NCBI RefSeq assembly: GCF_001625215.2
Contig: NC_030381.2
Location: 35,090,689-35,154,688 of the forward strand
Source: Daucus carota subsp. sativus
Lineage: Eukaryota > Streptophyta > Magnoliopsida > Apiales > Apiaceae
Direction of reading: 5' to 3'
DNA length: 64,000 nt
Positions 22,953 to 34,544 of this stretch are shown piece after piece. A model generated the notes under the pieces. The model did not search any database, was not told where the DNA came from, and saw only the letters and a list, made by a program, of their open reading frames with translations. Position 1 is the first letter of the stretch, and each line of letters starts with the position of its first letter. Both the position numbers and the translations under genes were made by a program.

Positions 22953-23823
22953 TCAACCATTGTTATTGGGCAGAAGCGTTAAGATAAAGAGAATGATGAG
23001 AAATATGAGAGTTAAGGCAGCAGAGGATGTGAATAAGTCGGAGAATCCAATATGGAGACAATACGTATCGAATACATTACAAATCTTTTGCCACCTTGCA
23101 CCTTTATTCCCTCTCAGTCCTATGTAACTGACTTCACCAGCTGCTCCGGCGGCTGCTGCTACAATCCCTAGTAGTACCTGCAATACATTACTACCATGCA
23201 TATATTATCAACTCATTCCAATATATTATCCAATTGTGTAGTTGCACTTATATACGAAAGTGGTTAAACAACGGGTATAATTACTGGTCACTTAATATGG
23301 TATCAGAGTCCTATGGACTAGGTTTTAGGTGAACTGGTCATGGGAATGGATTCAATGGTTTGAAATATTACCAAGTCCATCACACATATGCTAAACATCA
23401 ACTTTGTTGATCGTGCAGCTTGCTTCCTTAGAGCCAAGAAAGATATGAGTGCTGTGATGATGCTGTACAGACAAGCCAGCGAAAGTGCGGATACTGCAAA
23501 TCTGAGAATTGACATGCATTAGTCCCATTAAAATAGTTCAATACCAAATTTGCTTGATCATGATCTAATATTACTTACATCAAGGCCGGTGCGTCAGTGA
23601 ATTTGGCTGAAAGCGATGATCCATAAGGGGGGTATGGCGTCCTGAAAAACACAGTTTGCTTACTAGTTGTTATCAGTATCAGAGGAGCTAAGGTTGTTAC
23701 AAACAAATTAACTCTCAACACCAAATCAATACCCCCCGAATATTTGATAATAGTACGAACCCCAGGAACACTCTTCGCAGGCTCTAGCGCCCTTACTGTT
23801 GGCTCTGGATTAATTGAAGCCAT
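22953..23823 (-). CDS. CASP-like protein, 1D type, copy B (199 aa)
   Basis: Three exons on the minus strand: 23579-23823, 23372-23501 and 22953-23177, with the same intron positions and phases (2, 0) as copy A, giving 199 residues. Arg37 lies in TM1 (IDLVLRVNLFVTTLAPLIL), Asp124 in TM3 (SICVMDLVLLGIVAAAAGAA). Also present are SKQTVFF after TM1, SLSAKFTDAPALM in loop 1, GLRGN, and a cysteine pair in loop 2 (KICNVFDTYCLHI). The C-terminus is short (LLPNNNG). It is a diverged duplicate of copy A on the same strand about 5 kb away, separated by transposons. It is predicted to be a plasma-membrane four-span protein; whether it marks a membrane domain as true CASPs do is unknown. Intron 2 (23178-23371) contains TGGTATCAGAGTCC, a primer-binding-site-like motif, so a retroelement scrap may lie there. 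Confidence 0.9.
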
Positions 23824-23890
23824 CTCTTACTAGTCTTTGTAATTTGAGTAAATAGCTCTCTAAATGATTTGAAGGGCTTTAATGGGGATA

Positions 23891-23901
23891 CTTATATATA
23901 G
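23891..23901 (-). promoter_or_regulatory. TATA-like box of CASPL1D copy B
   Basis: TATATATAAGT on the minus strand about 70 bp upstream of the ATG at 23823. Confidence 0.5.
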
Positions 23902-24220
23902 GGGATTCTTTGTTCTCACAAATATTACTCATGTCTTCAGTACTCAATTCTCAAGTTTCTGTCATAGAATTAGAGGTGTGTATCTTTAAGAATGCAATAT
24001 TAGGTAAGCACAAGACTATCTCTAGATCATACATATGTCTGGTACCTGCACCAAACACGATCCGTATGTTTCTGTCCTTTCACCTTTAAATCGAACTTCA
24101 CTAAATTCATAATTTCAATGCTACCAACTTTCTTCGTTTCACTAAATTTCCAACTTGATTTACAGATATTATATCATAATTCAACAGTGTAGATGTTTTT
24201 ATTTTCTCAATTTACTCCCA

Positions 24221-24397
24221 ACTAAGTTGTGCTCCTTAATACTATTAAGGGATGGTCCTGACTATAAGCGGACAAGACTTGCGTCTAGCTAGGACCCCAA
24301 TACTTAAGACCAATTAAGTTGTGCCCGTTAATTTTACTCATAAGAGTGGCCCTGACTATAGGCGGACAAGACTTGCGTCTAGGACCCAATACTTAAG
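24221..24397. repeat. Imperfect tandem duplication (~90 bp)
   Basis: Two copies share AAGTTGTGC, GGTCCTGACTATAAGCGGAC / GGCCCTGACTATAGGCGGAC, AAGACTTGCGTCTAG and CCAATACTTAAG. The second copy begins at about 24311. Confidence 0.65.
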
Positions 24398-24399
24398 GG

Positions 24400-25460
24400 T
24401 CCCAAATTAATATTTGGAATCCTTTAAATATAATTGTATGAAATGTACGTGCAGATATAAATAAGTTAAGGTCGCAAAAGTTATTTTCATTAAGGTCACA
24501 TGCACAGATATCTGGGCTGCACCTAATACTGATGATCAAAGGATTATGCAAACTGCAATCATGAGCACAAAAACTAGAGGAACCTCAGAAAACTGGCCGT
24601 TCTCTGTATATGATTACATGGGATCCATGTAAAACCTTGTTGTAAATCAAATTAATAATTGTGTCTTAATTTATCTTTCTAAGCATAAAAAACATTACTT
24701 ATAAAATGTAATTGAACTTTGCTTCTACATTCATCTCCTAATATCACACGTACAGAAAACCTTTCATATATGCGTCCAGGAATTAAAAGTCGGGAATCAA
24801 ACTGATAGCTGATCATAAAGAGGGAGATTTGAGCTAGCACCTACCTAGAGTGATTCTAACTAGCGAGAGACATGTATGATTTCCAAAGATGTGGGAACTG
24901 AGGGGCTAAATTTTTTTGTTGTAAAGTCAATTATGGCAACCTAGCTAGTTCGCCATGCATACGAAGAATGTTAAACAAGTAACTAGCTAGCTGACAGCTC
25001 TGAACACTTTCAGCCTTGGCACCTTAATTAGTGGCCTCTTATCATGGTACAATCAATCACGGAGCTTTGGACCGTGACAATTTTGTTGACGGAGGAACCT
25101 CTGATCAGTTGAACTACAATCTCAACAAAATAGGAAGCTAGGAATCCAGTAAGAATCGCATTCTTTTTATCCTTATTCATCCGTTGGGTGCTTCTGAAGT
25201 GTTAAAGTTGTGCACGAATCTGCAAGATGATGTTCACCATAATATTCTCTCTAGGTTTTAGAGACCCCGCGGCAATTGTTTGATAATTAACTATTATTTT
25301 CGATAACTCTCATTACTATGGTTACAAAACGCTGGCTATAGAAACAGGAATGCACTCCTCTGCATACCAACCTAAATTCTAAAGTACCTGTGCAAAAATA
25401 TATTTATCTTAATCCTCCCATTTGTACTATCCAACAAATCAATAAACAAAATAATTTCGA
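24400..25460. other. Spacer
   Basis: No gene recognised and no open frame with protein-like features. Confidence 0.4.
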
Positions 25461-25466
25461 GATTAA

Positions 25467-25783
25467 GGTACTGTTTTGCTGAAAAGCAGGTGAAAAACTG
25501 TTTGATAAATCTAAAAGCAGCTTTTCCGAACAGCAGCTTTTAGCTGAAAAACTGCAGGTCTTCCCATGCTTTTAGAAAAAGCTGCTTTTCAGTTTTTGCA
25601 GAATGTTGTTATAGATTTCATTATAAAACATCACCAAAATCATTATTTTTTTTATATTATAACTCAAAATAAGTAAATATCAAAAAATTACCAAACAGTT
25701 ATCTGATTTCTACAACAGCACTTAATTTACCAGCATTTTTTCAGACAGCACAACAATTTTTAACAGCACTCCCAAACAGACCC
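25467..25783. mobile_element. Tourist-like MITE (317 bp)
   Basis: Starts GGTACTGTTTTGCTG and ends CCCAAACAGACCC, which are inverted. TAA flanks both ends (25464-25466 and 25784-25786). AGCAGCTTTT/AAAAGCTGCT blocks make the left half self-complementary. The sequence immediately right (GTGGGTGTTTGGCTCATCC) looks like the left end of another, truncated element. Confidence 0.65.
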
Positions 25784-26580
25784 TAAGTGGGTGTTTGGCT
25801 CATCCTGGGCTTATAAGCACCAGAATCCCACTTCACTTATTTCCAGAGTTTTGGCAAAGTTTCAGCGCTTAAATAAGCTGGAAGCGGCCAGAAAAAAAAG
25901 CTACTAAAGATGGCTTTTTTCCTCCTCCAACTTATTGCAACACATCGTGCCTATCTATTATTTTTGTATTTAAAGGCCCCAATACAAATGTCTAAATTTA
26001 AATAATTACATTTTAACTAGAATAAAATAGGTTATAATAGAATAGGCCGGTTTATATATCGTCAATTAAATAGGCTAGTCATTTATAACTTGGCGTAGAT
26101 AAAGTATGATGTAAAAATAGGGTTTGCAATTTTGATAGTCGAATTTTAAAGTTAGGGTTTATGCCACCACTTTTCCGCTTCTCAATCTTAAACTCCTCGT
26201 TTTTTCATCCTCTCGCTTATATAGTAGTTTTTTAATAAAATTTATTCAATTTAGATGAATTTTTGTTGAGTATCTTATTATCAAACTTATTAAATGTCAA
26301 TCATTCAAATTTTTTAGATGTTAGTGTTTTATATTTTAATATTTTTATATAACTTATTATAAATTTCAGTATTTTTTTAAAATTTATATGATATTTTAAA
26401 TGATTGGTACGGTTTGTATCAAATACCAACCACTCGTAATCTAATTTTTTTCGGCGCGAGTGTTAACACAAGGAAGAGTTTTTTCTTTGCCAAAACTATT
26501 ACAGTATTTCAGTAGTTCTTACTAAAGTGTAAGACTCTTTTGTGGCATACTTAACCACCCCAGTTTTTCGTAATTGTACA

Positions 26581-26827
26581 CAGTGGCGGAACAGGATTTA
26601 TTTCGATCCCGGGCTAAACTATTATTAAAATTTCAGCAAAAAAATTAAAAGTAAATATGCATATCTTAATTGGTTAAGTGGAGATATCTTTACTGTCTTT
26701 TTTTGAGGAAGGAATAGATGACAACTGAATTCTACGATTTTGCATATTTTGATAACATTGTAAGATAATTTCATCGTCTATGTCTTTAAATATGGCATTT
26801 TCGATGTAAACCACCATGTTAAATGGG

Positions 26828-26872
<45 letters not shown>

Positions 26873-26984
26873 TTTTTAAATTTGTCCCCGGGCTAAAAAA
26901 CTAAAAATAAATAAATTATACTTATTATTTTTTTCTTAGCCGGGGCTGGCGCCGGGGCTTGCCCCCCCTTTGGTTCCGCCCCTG
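26581..26984. mobile_element. hAT-type MITE (404 bp) with perfect 8-bp TSD
   Basis: ATTGTACA is present at 26573-26580 and 26985-26992. The element begins CAGTGGCGGAACAGG and ends TGGTTCCGCCCCTG, inverted repeats starting CA(G)...(C)TG as in hAT elements. It contains a (TA)n microsatellite at 26833-26869 and a GC-rich subterminal hairpin (CCGGGGCTGGCGCCGGGG, 26940-26957). No transposase. Confidence 0.85.
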
Positions 26985-27634
26985 ATTGTACATGTTTAGT
27001 CTCATAGTCTGAACCCAATACCCAGAGTCCCAGCTGATCACATTTATTTTCCATGAGCGCGTTAATAAAGGGCATTTGTATATTACAGCCACGATCGTAC
27101 ATAAGACCCACCCCAGAATGGCCCAACAATTGTGAATGTCATCAATAGGGAGCAATTCTTTTTCCTTGTTTCAGCTTTAGACAGCGAGTCATCTATGAGT
27201 ATTTTCTACGGCATTTACGCTCAAAATACTCTTTCTATATACTACAGGATATATCAAGACCGGCAACAATAAATTATTTTGGATCTAGTACAGAAAACAA
27301 TGCCCTATACCAAATTTTTTGGAGATTTGGTCTTCAAGATATCCAGAGGACCAGCATAATAGAGAAAAGATTGTTGTTAGCTGATAACTTATTTATCTGC
27401 TTGAATCTTAAATACTTAAAGTAATTTGGAAAAAGAATTGCACCGTTATGGTTGATAACTCCGAAACCCGATCGGTGCCTTCCTCGGTCGTGTATGCATG
27501 GTTGTTTTGCCGTGTAGCTTCTTGAAGGGTACCTACAAAACAACATTGGGGGAGTCGAGGGGGGTTTCGCGCAGCAGTGTATATGACTGCTGTGCACAGA
27601 TGTTTGAGTGTAAGAGCTTTAGTGAGTATATAGT

Positions 27635-28316
27635 AGGGGTGAGTAAACCTCGGTTCGGTTCGGTTTTTGGATAAAACCGAAATCGAAACCACAAGTTCTC
27701 GGTTTTAAAACCCCGGTTCGATTTTAATCGGTTCGGTTTCAGTTTTAAAACCGCAAAAAATTAAATCAATAAACAAACTTCTAATTTAATAAATAAATTA
27801 GTTTAACTAAGAATTTTTTTGAAATTTAGACAATCACTTGAATAAGAAACTATTTATGATATATTTAATTATATCCAACGAAAAGAAAATATAAACAAAA
27901 ATCTAATCATATAAATTAACTTAATGATATAATGCTTATATATAATGCTTAAAATAATTAAAATATTTATTTATGCTCATTCACTTAGAATATGATAATC
28001 ATACTTATATCTCATTACTTTACTCTACTGCATACAATTCATTTTGTTTGATAACCCATAGTTACTATGAGATATTAATTTAATCTATATTATTCTTATA
28101 AAACTATATAGATGAATAATACTTATTCTTTTTTTAATATCGGTTCGGTTCGATTTTTTGCGGTTCGGTTTTCACCTAAAATCGGAACCGCAACCATTAG
28201 TAATGGTTCGGTTTTAAAATCTTCGGTTTCAGTTTGGTTCAATTTTAGGCGGTTAAGTTTTTATCGGTTTTTACCGGTTTCGGTTTTGGTTTTAATTCGA
28301 TTTTTTTCTCACCCCA
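27635..28316. mobile_element. CGGTT-rich foldback element (682 bp) with 10-bp direct flank
   Basis: Left end AGGGGTGAGTAAACCTCGGT and right end TTTTTTTCTCACCCCA are inverted. AGTATATAGT lies immediately outside both (27625-27634 and 28317-28326). The arms are packed with CGGTTCGGTT/CCGAAACC motifs. A 9-10-bp target duplication suggests a Mutator-like origin. No transposase; the ORF at 28112 is repeat-derived. Confidence 0.75.
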
Positions 28317-28845
28317 AGTATATAGTGTAACATCCTACGTCAATTAGATAAAAGTGTATTTGGACCTTTATAAGTACAATCAAATAATTAATATATACAA
28401 ATTTACTGGCACTTTTGGACCGGCATGTGTGAGTTGTTGGGTCCCATCTAGTTGGGCTTGAGATGTTATAAATAATATCACTCTACCCTCGAAGGAATTG
28501 CCTGGGTTCCGTATTTGCAAAAGCAAAGAAGATTATATTTTTAGGTTATACTTCATAAGAAAATCCCTTTTAACAACAAAAACTTAATTATTATGATATT
28601 TTACATTATAAATAATAGTTTATTAGTATAATTTGACATATGAATTGTGTACCAAATTCGTATATATATATATATATATATATACCGACAGGCAAGTGCG
28701 TATAGTGCAGAGCCAGAGCTGAGTAAGAAACAACATAACGCCAACCTATATATTTAATCTGCTGCATTTAATAGTTTCAATAAGTAGATGAGCTTGCCGA
28801 TCAACCAATAATGTGACCATCAATACTTTCTCTTTCATCTTTGGG

Positions 28846-28852
28846 TATAAAT
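28846..28852 (+). promoter_or_regulatory. TATA box of CASPL1E-type gene
   Basis: TATAAAT about 95 bp upstream of the ATG at 28942, followed by a pyrimidine-rich leader. Confidence 0.5.
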
Positions 28853-28941
28853 TTTCTTTCACTTTACATGTATATTCTCACTTTTTTCTCAAGTATATTC
28901 TCACCCTTTAATTTCTCTTCTACATTGCTGATATTTGTAAA

Positions 28942-31922
28942 ATGGAGACAGAAAAGATTAGTAATGGAGAGAGCAAGGATGTGAGGGTGGCTAGTAAGAA
29001 AAGTGTGAGATTTTCAGATTTGTTTTTGAGGTTGATGGCATTGGCACTCACTCTTGCTGCTGCAGTAACTCTTGGGCTCAGTAAACAGACTGCCATTGTC
29101 CCCATTACGCTGGTTTCGACACTGCCGCCGATGAATGTTCCGGTCACTGCTCAATGGCATGACATGTCTGCCTTTAAGTGAGTTGCTAATTCTCTCAAAC
29201 TTAAAGTAGTTATGTATACTTGCAGTTGTTGCGGATGTCAATGCATACTTGCATGCATATTTCTTTTATGGGTCCAGGTGTCCAGCATGACCTATTAAAT
29301 GACATAATGACATATAGTTGGATGAATATTCGGCCAACAGATTTAAAATGTATTAAAATTTTTAATACATCTATACTATACGCCGAAACATTAAAAGTTT
29401 GGTCGGTCGGTACTTGGGCCAAAACACAGGCCTATTTCTATAACTAATTATTCTGGGCCTATCTATATAACTAATTATTCTTTTTAATTTGGGCCAAAAT
29501 ACGGGCCTATCTATATACCCAATTAATAATCCCTTTAAAGCCGAAATATTAAAAGTTTGGTAGTTCAGTACTTTGGCCAAAATAGGGAACTGTCTATATA
29601 ACCAATTATTCTGGGCCTATCTATATAACCAATTATTCTTTTTAATTTGGATCAAAGTACGGGCCTATATATATAACCAATTAATCCTTTTAATTGAAAT
29701 ATATTACATTTTTTATATTTCTGTCTAAAAAACTCAATCTTCTAAAATAACACTGAGAAACATGGTAGTTACTTTTTTAACTAAAAAATATTTTTTTTTA
29801 AAATAAATTTTCTAACTAAAAAATTAATCTTTTACAATTAATACAGACATGGACGACATATTTATACGTAAAGATGTGTGCCAAAAGTCTAAAATATCAA
29901 ATTATATACTTATATATACTTATATATAATAAGCGTAACGGAGATAATTTGGTCGCATGGTCCTCTGATCCAAAAGTTTATCATCCGTTGGATCTTATAT
30001 TGAACAAATAAGCACCGTTAGATTGGAACAAAATTAAATTCTGTTCTAGAAGGCAGCTGATATCTACTTGCATGTTTATAATTACTTTTCTGAATCCAAA
30101 ACAAATTCTGTCTTTCACATGTATATGTTTTTTTTTTAATCCTAAATAAATATTTCCTACCAGTTTTATACGTAGAATCATATAAATCTCACCGTCACAA
30201 TTTTTTTATAATATATTTTAAAATTAATAAGCCGGATTTATGTGAGGAACAAATACAAAAACTTTTTCTTAATCCAAAATAGATTCTACCTTCTTATTGC
30301 ATATTTATGATGCCTTTTCTTAATTCAAAACAAATTATGTTTATCAATTTTAATTTGGAACCATATAAATTTTTTGAAAAATATTTAAATCACATTATAA
30401 TAATTTTAATATAAAATACATTTATTAATATAATCTAATAGGAGTTAGCATAACGTATTCCACTCAAAATATATTAAAATTTGATAGATAGAATTTAATA
30501 CTTTGGCATGATACATACGAGAAAAGGAATTGCTTGATTAAAATAATTTATTTGAAACCATTAATGGTTGTGATGATGTATTTACCAAAGTTCTAACTTA
30601 CAAACAAATCATAATTTCGAATTTTATTTTATTGAAAATTTTAATTTACTATTTATAAATTAAATTTTTTCACACCATTTAAAATATATTTAAAAAGTTT
30701 ATAAATAATTAAAAAGCTCACGTGCCTTGCACGGGCTATAAGCTAGTATATAACTATATATTCATCCAACGGTCAGGAATCAGGCGTGACCTTGTTTTAT
30801 ATATACATGTATAAACTTTTTCTAATCAAAATATAACATGTGTTATTATTAATATTTCTTTTTTTTTCGTAGATATATAAAAATCATTATTAATATTCTT
30901 TCTAATATCATTAATAATAATAATCATATAAATATATATACATATAATTTTATTAATAAAAGTTATCATTTAAATGAAAATAAAAAATAATTATTATGAC
31001 CATCAAATAATAAATTCTAAAATTGTAAGTTTGAACTAATAGAGATACTTTAGCGTACTAGTTAATTTATGGAAATAGGGCTTGTGAAAGGGGAGGTCGG
31101 GGATCATATGCCTGTCTCTATTACCTATAATTTCGTTTACCTAATTTTTCGTAGGTAATAGATTTTACTCATTTTATATCAAAAAATATATAAATTTTAT
31201 ATTTTTTATAGGTACACTATATAAAGCATATAAATATAAATTCAATAAACTTTTTTAAAGAGGTTATTAATTTAAACTGTAATTTATTATATAATGTTTT
31301 GAATATCTAAAATTCAATGAAAAATATTTTGAGTTAAAATATCAATTTTCATGTTAGTGAATAACAAACTAGTAGTAAAATACAATCTTATTTAATCACT
31401 ATATCATAAAGTCTTTTAATGGATAATGCTAGTTAAAACATGAGTATTATATTAAAATCTACAATATTCTTTTATAGATATTTAAATAAATATATATTAT
31501 TCAGGGAGTAGCGGAAATTCTCATAAAAATATATTAACACCATATCAATTCTATATTTGAGCAGAGAATTTCATTTATATTTTATTGATAGATAGGGAAA
31601 TGTGATCTGTATGAGAAAGTGTATGAAATTTTTTTATATAGAACAAAAATATAAAATTGATCACTTTTAGAAAGTAGGAAAAAGTGTAAAAAAAATGTAG
31701 AAATAATTAAGCCTCTGTTTGGACAACAGAAATTACTCCTAAATTTTACTTTTAATTTTCCTAATCATTTAGACTTTACAACTTCTGCTTCTCTCTATTC
31801 CGAATACTTTAATAACTTATAAGAAGTGATATCGCTTAAACTAACTGCCCCTAATTTTTAAGGAACTAATTAGGGACATACACTCTGATCTTAATTACCA
31901 GTAAAGTTCTTCCTCTAAAAAT

Positions 31923-31971
<49 letters not shown>

Positions 31972-32064
31972 CATGTTATTGATATTTTTGTTATGCACAT
32001 TTTTGATCCAAATAATTATTCTGCACTATTTTCACCTTTATTCTAAAGTAATAGATTATACTTT

Positions 32065-32145
<81 letters not shown>

Positions 32146-33202
32146 TATTTTAATAATAGATTCTAATTTCAAATATAAAAACTAAGAGTATTCTCAAGTT
32201 ATAGTGACCATTTAATTTTGTATTTTTAGAGTGTTGACTTGGGCACAAGAGGATACTACTCATTTAACAATTGAACAAACAAAATGACCTACCATATCAA
32301 TATCCCTATGCTCATAAATAAATGCTGAGTACACAACACTATTTGCAAGTAAGACCTTAGCTGCTTCTAACTGGTACATTTATGACTCAACAAACAACCT
32401 GTTCCATAACCATATCTAGCCACAGACCCCTCCATATATTTTTCCATATCATTTAATAATGACTCTTGTTAAATATCCTAAATGAAATTCAGAATTATTC
32501 TAAGCTTTTTCATGTTAAAAGGAAAAAATTTCACATTCCATGCCACATGATATCCACCAGATCATCGAAAGTCGAATCTCTTGAGATATCTAACCCACCT
32601 ATATATACTTTTTTTTTGTAATATTGCTTAGATGTTTTCTAAAATTGTGTGATTTATTAAAAAGTTCTCTACTAAGTCATGATTATTTTTACAAATATAT
32701 ATTCCTGATTTATTGATTACACTCCGATTTGACCAATAATTCCTGATAAGTTTCTGATAAATCCTCCATTGGGTCAACCGATTAATTTCAATTTCCGATA
32801 TTTATAATAAACTAAACAAAAACCTTTCTGTTGGAACTAATTAATGTACAATTTGACAGATATTTTGTGGTGACAAACGCAATATCATGCGGCTACGGAG
32901 CTCTTTCACTGATCCTCGCAGTGGCTAATAGAGGCAAAAGAAACGGACTCGCCGTCCTGATTATAGTCCTCGACATACTAGTGCTTGCAGTACTAGCTTC
33001 CGGCATCGGAGCCGCCTCAGCCGTCGGCATTCTGGGGTACAACGGGAATAAGCATGTGCACTGGGAGAAAGTGTGTCATGTATTCGGAAAATTCTGCCAC
33101 CAAGTTGCGGCTGCGATTGTTGTCTCTTTGCTTGGCTCACTGGCCTTTCTGTTTCTGCTAGTGCTCTCTGCTCTTGATCTCCAGAAGAAGAATTATTATT
33201 AA
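28942..33202 (+). CDS. CASP-like protein, 1E type (192 aa, two exons)
   Basis: Exons 28942-29177 and 32860-33202 join in phase 2 (AA|A) to give 192 residues. Four membrane spans: TM1 [18 protein letters not shown] with Arg30, then [17 protein letters not shown] in loop 1, TM2 [19 protein letters not shown]3 with Asp117 ([20 protein letters not shown]), [20 protein letters not shown] with the loop-2 cysteine pair ([11 protein letters not shown]), and TM4. This text matches the CASPL1E subgroup. The two 1D copies have an intron just after the TM3 Asp; here the frame runs straight through, so that intron is absent. The remaining intron is 3682 bp and contains a Helitron (29370-30746) and (AT)n tracts up to 76 bp. 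Start chosen at the only ATG giving the charged N-terminus [10 protein letters not shown] after a TATA box. It is probably a plasma-membrane protein; the precise role is unknown. Confidence 0.9.
29370..30746 (+). mobile_element. Non-autonomous Helitron (1377 bp) in CASPL1E intron
   Basis: 5' end TCTATACTATACGCCGAAAC preceded by A. The 3' end has a short GC hairpin (CGTGCCTTGCACG, 30721-30733) followed by CTATAAG and the terminal CTAG (30743-30746), next base T. TC start, CTRR end, 3' hairpin and A/T insertion site are the Helitron signature. No Rep/helicase coding. The 5' part is duplicated (29383-29540 against 29541-29698, offset 158 bp). Confidence 0.82.
31925..31969. repeat. (TA)n microsatellite
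   Basis: About 22 TA units in the CASPL1E intron. Confidence 0.95.
32067..32142. repeat. (AT)38 microsatellite
   Basis: An uninterrupted 76-bp AT run in the CASPL1E intron, 700 bp before its acceptor. Long alternating AT can extrude cruciforms and is prone to length change. Confidence 0.95.
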
Positions 33203-34270
33203 ATAATTATATATATTGTTGCAGCATTTTGTGTTAGAAACCTAAATCAGACATGAAGGACTTTTGGTTAGTTCATGTTGGTGTGTAATTTATGATTTAA
33301 CTGTATACAGTTTTAAGAAACTTGTTTTCGTGATTGTTGAATTTTTGTAAGAATACCAACTGTTTATGCTCATTGCTCAGTGTCGTGTCTTGTTTTTAAG
33401 GGGTTCTCTGTTAGTTCTTATCGCACAATGTTGATGATTAAAGATCGCAAAAAATTCATGTAATCAAAGTTTATTTATGTATGTAACCAAGACATCAATA
33501 CCCTTTATTAATAAGCGAAACCACGTTTCAGTGGAACATCGGTACCAAAATACCAAAATTTGGTCACGTTCATATTAATTAGGATTTTATAGTTATTATT
33601 ATATTATTATCGAAAGACTTCTATATTGAATAGAATTTTATTATTAAAGACCTCAATATTCATTAGGACAGTGAAGACTTTTGTATTGATTAGAATTTTA
33701 TTATTAAAAACTTCAGTATTGTTTAGAACAATGTTATATAAATTTTTTATTTAATAACAATAATCATTATAGAATTAGGAAAAGATTTTCATATTTTTAG
33801 GATTTTATACTTATTATTATACATTTTTAGGATTTTATAATTATTATACAATTATAAAAAGACTTCTATATTGATTCGGATTTTATTATTAAAAATTTCA
33901 ATATTGGTTAAGATTATTATACAACTATAAAAAGACTTCGGTGTTTAGGATTTCGTAATATAACATTTATCCTATCCGCACAGTTAAATCGCTAACAATT
34001 TAACTTATGAAACATTTCTATAAAATTCATATCTAAATTTAGCTATCATCATATTATTTTTTATTTAACAATTATTACTATTATCAACAAACTTCTATAT
34101 TTGACAGGGTTTTATTGTATTATAACAATTATCTCACTAATAAAAATATATTACCAACAAAATTATTTGTTTAAATTTTTTAAAACTCAAATAATTTAAT
34201 ATACGGAACAACTCTATAAATCTTTTATCATACTTCAGAGTTCAAATAAATAAGGAGTTCATATTGATAT
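33203..34270. other. Spacer with decayed short tandem repeats
   Basis: After the 3' flank of the CASPL1E gene, 33590-33960 contains four or five diverged copies of a unit like AGACTTCTATATTGATTAGAATTTTATTATTAAAGAC. No gene. Confidence 0.5.
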
Positions 34271-34277
34271 TAATATA

Positions 34278-34506
34278 CTCCATCCATCCCAAATTAAATG
34301 ACCCTGATGATTTTGGGCACGCAATTTAAAGTTCATTGACAGCATAGCTACATGACTTATTTTTAAAATTTTATTTTTGCAAATAAAAATTAAAATATGA
34401 AATTTTCATTTACAAAAGAAAAAATAAATTTCGGAAGTAGACGGTCAATGCACCTAAAGTTGCGTGGCCAAAGTCAACTAGCTCATCTAATTTGGGATTG
34501 AGGTAG
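34278..34506. mobile_element. Stowaway-like MITE, diverged (229 bp)
   Basis: CTCCATCCATCCCAAATTAA at the left and CTAATTTGGGATTGAGGTAG at the right, inverted, with TA on both sides. Confidence 0.65.
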
Positions 34507-34544
34507 TAATATCCTATCAATTGAATAATAATGTCAACGAAATT

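Noticed and set aside
23299-23312. TGGTATCAGAGTCC as a primer-binding site in CASPL1D copy B intron
   Set aside because: Isolated motif in a short intron; no LTRs found.
28112-28330. 72-codon ORF rich in Phe/Arg/Ser
   Set aside because: Derived from CGGTT repeats of the foldback element.
31973-32185. ORF with a long IYIYIY run
   Set aside because: Translation of an (AT)n microsatellite.
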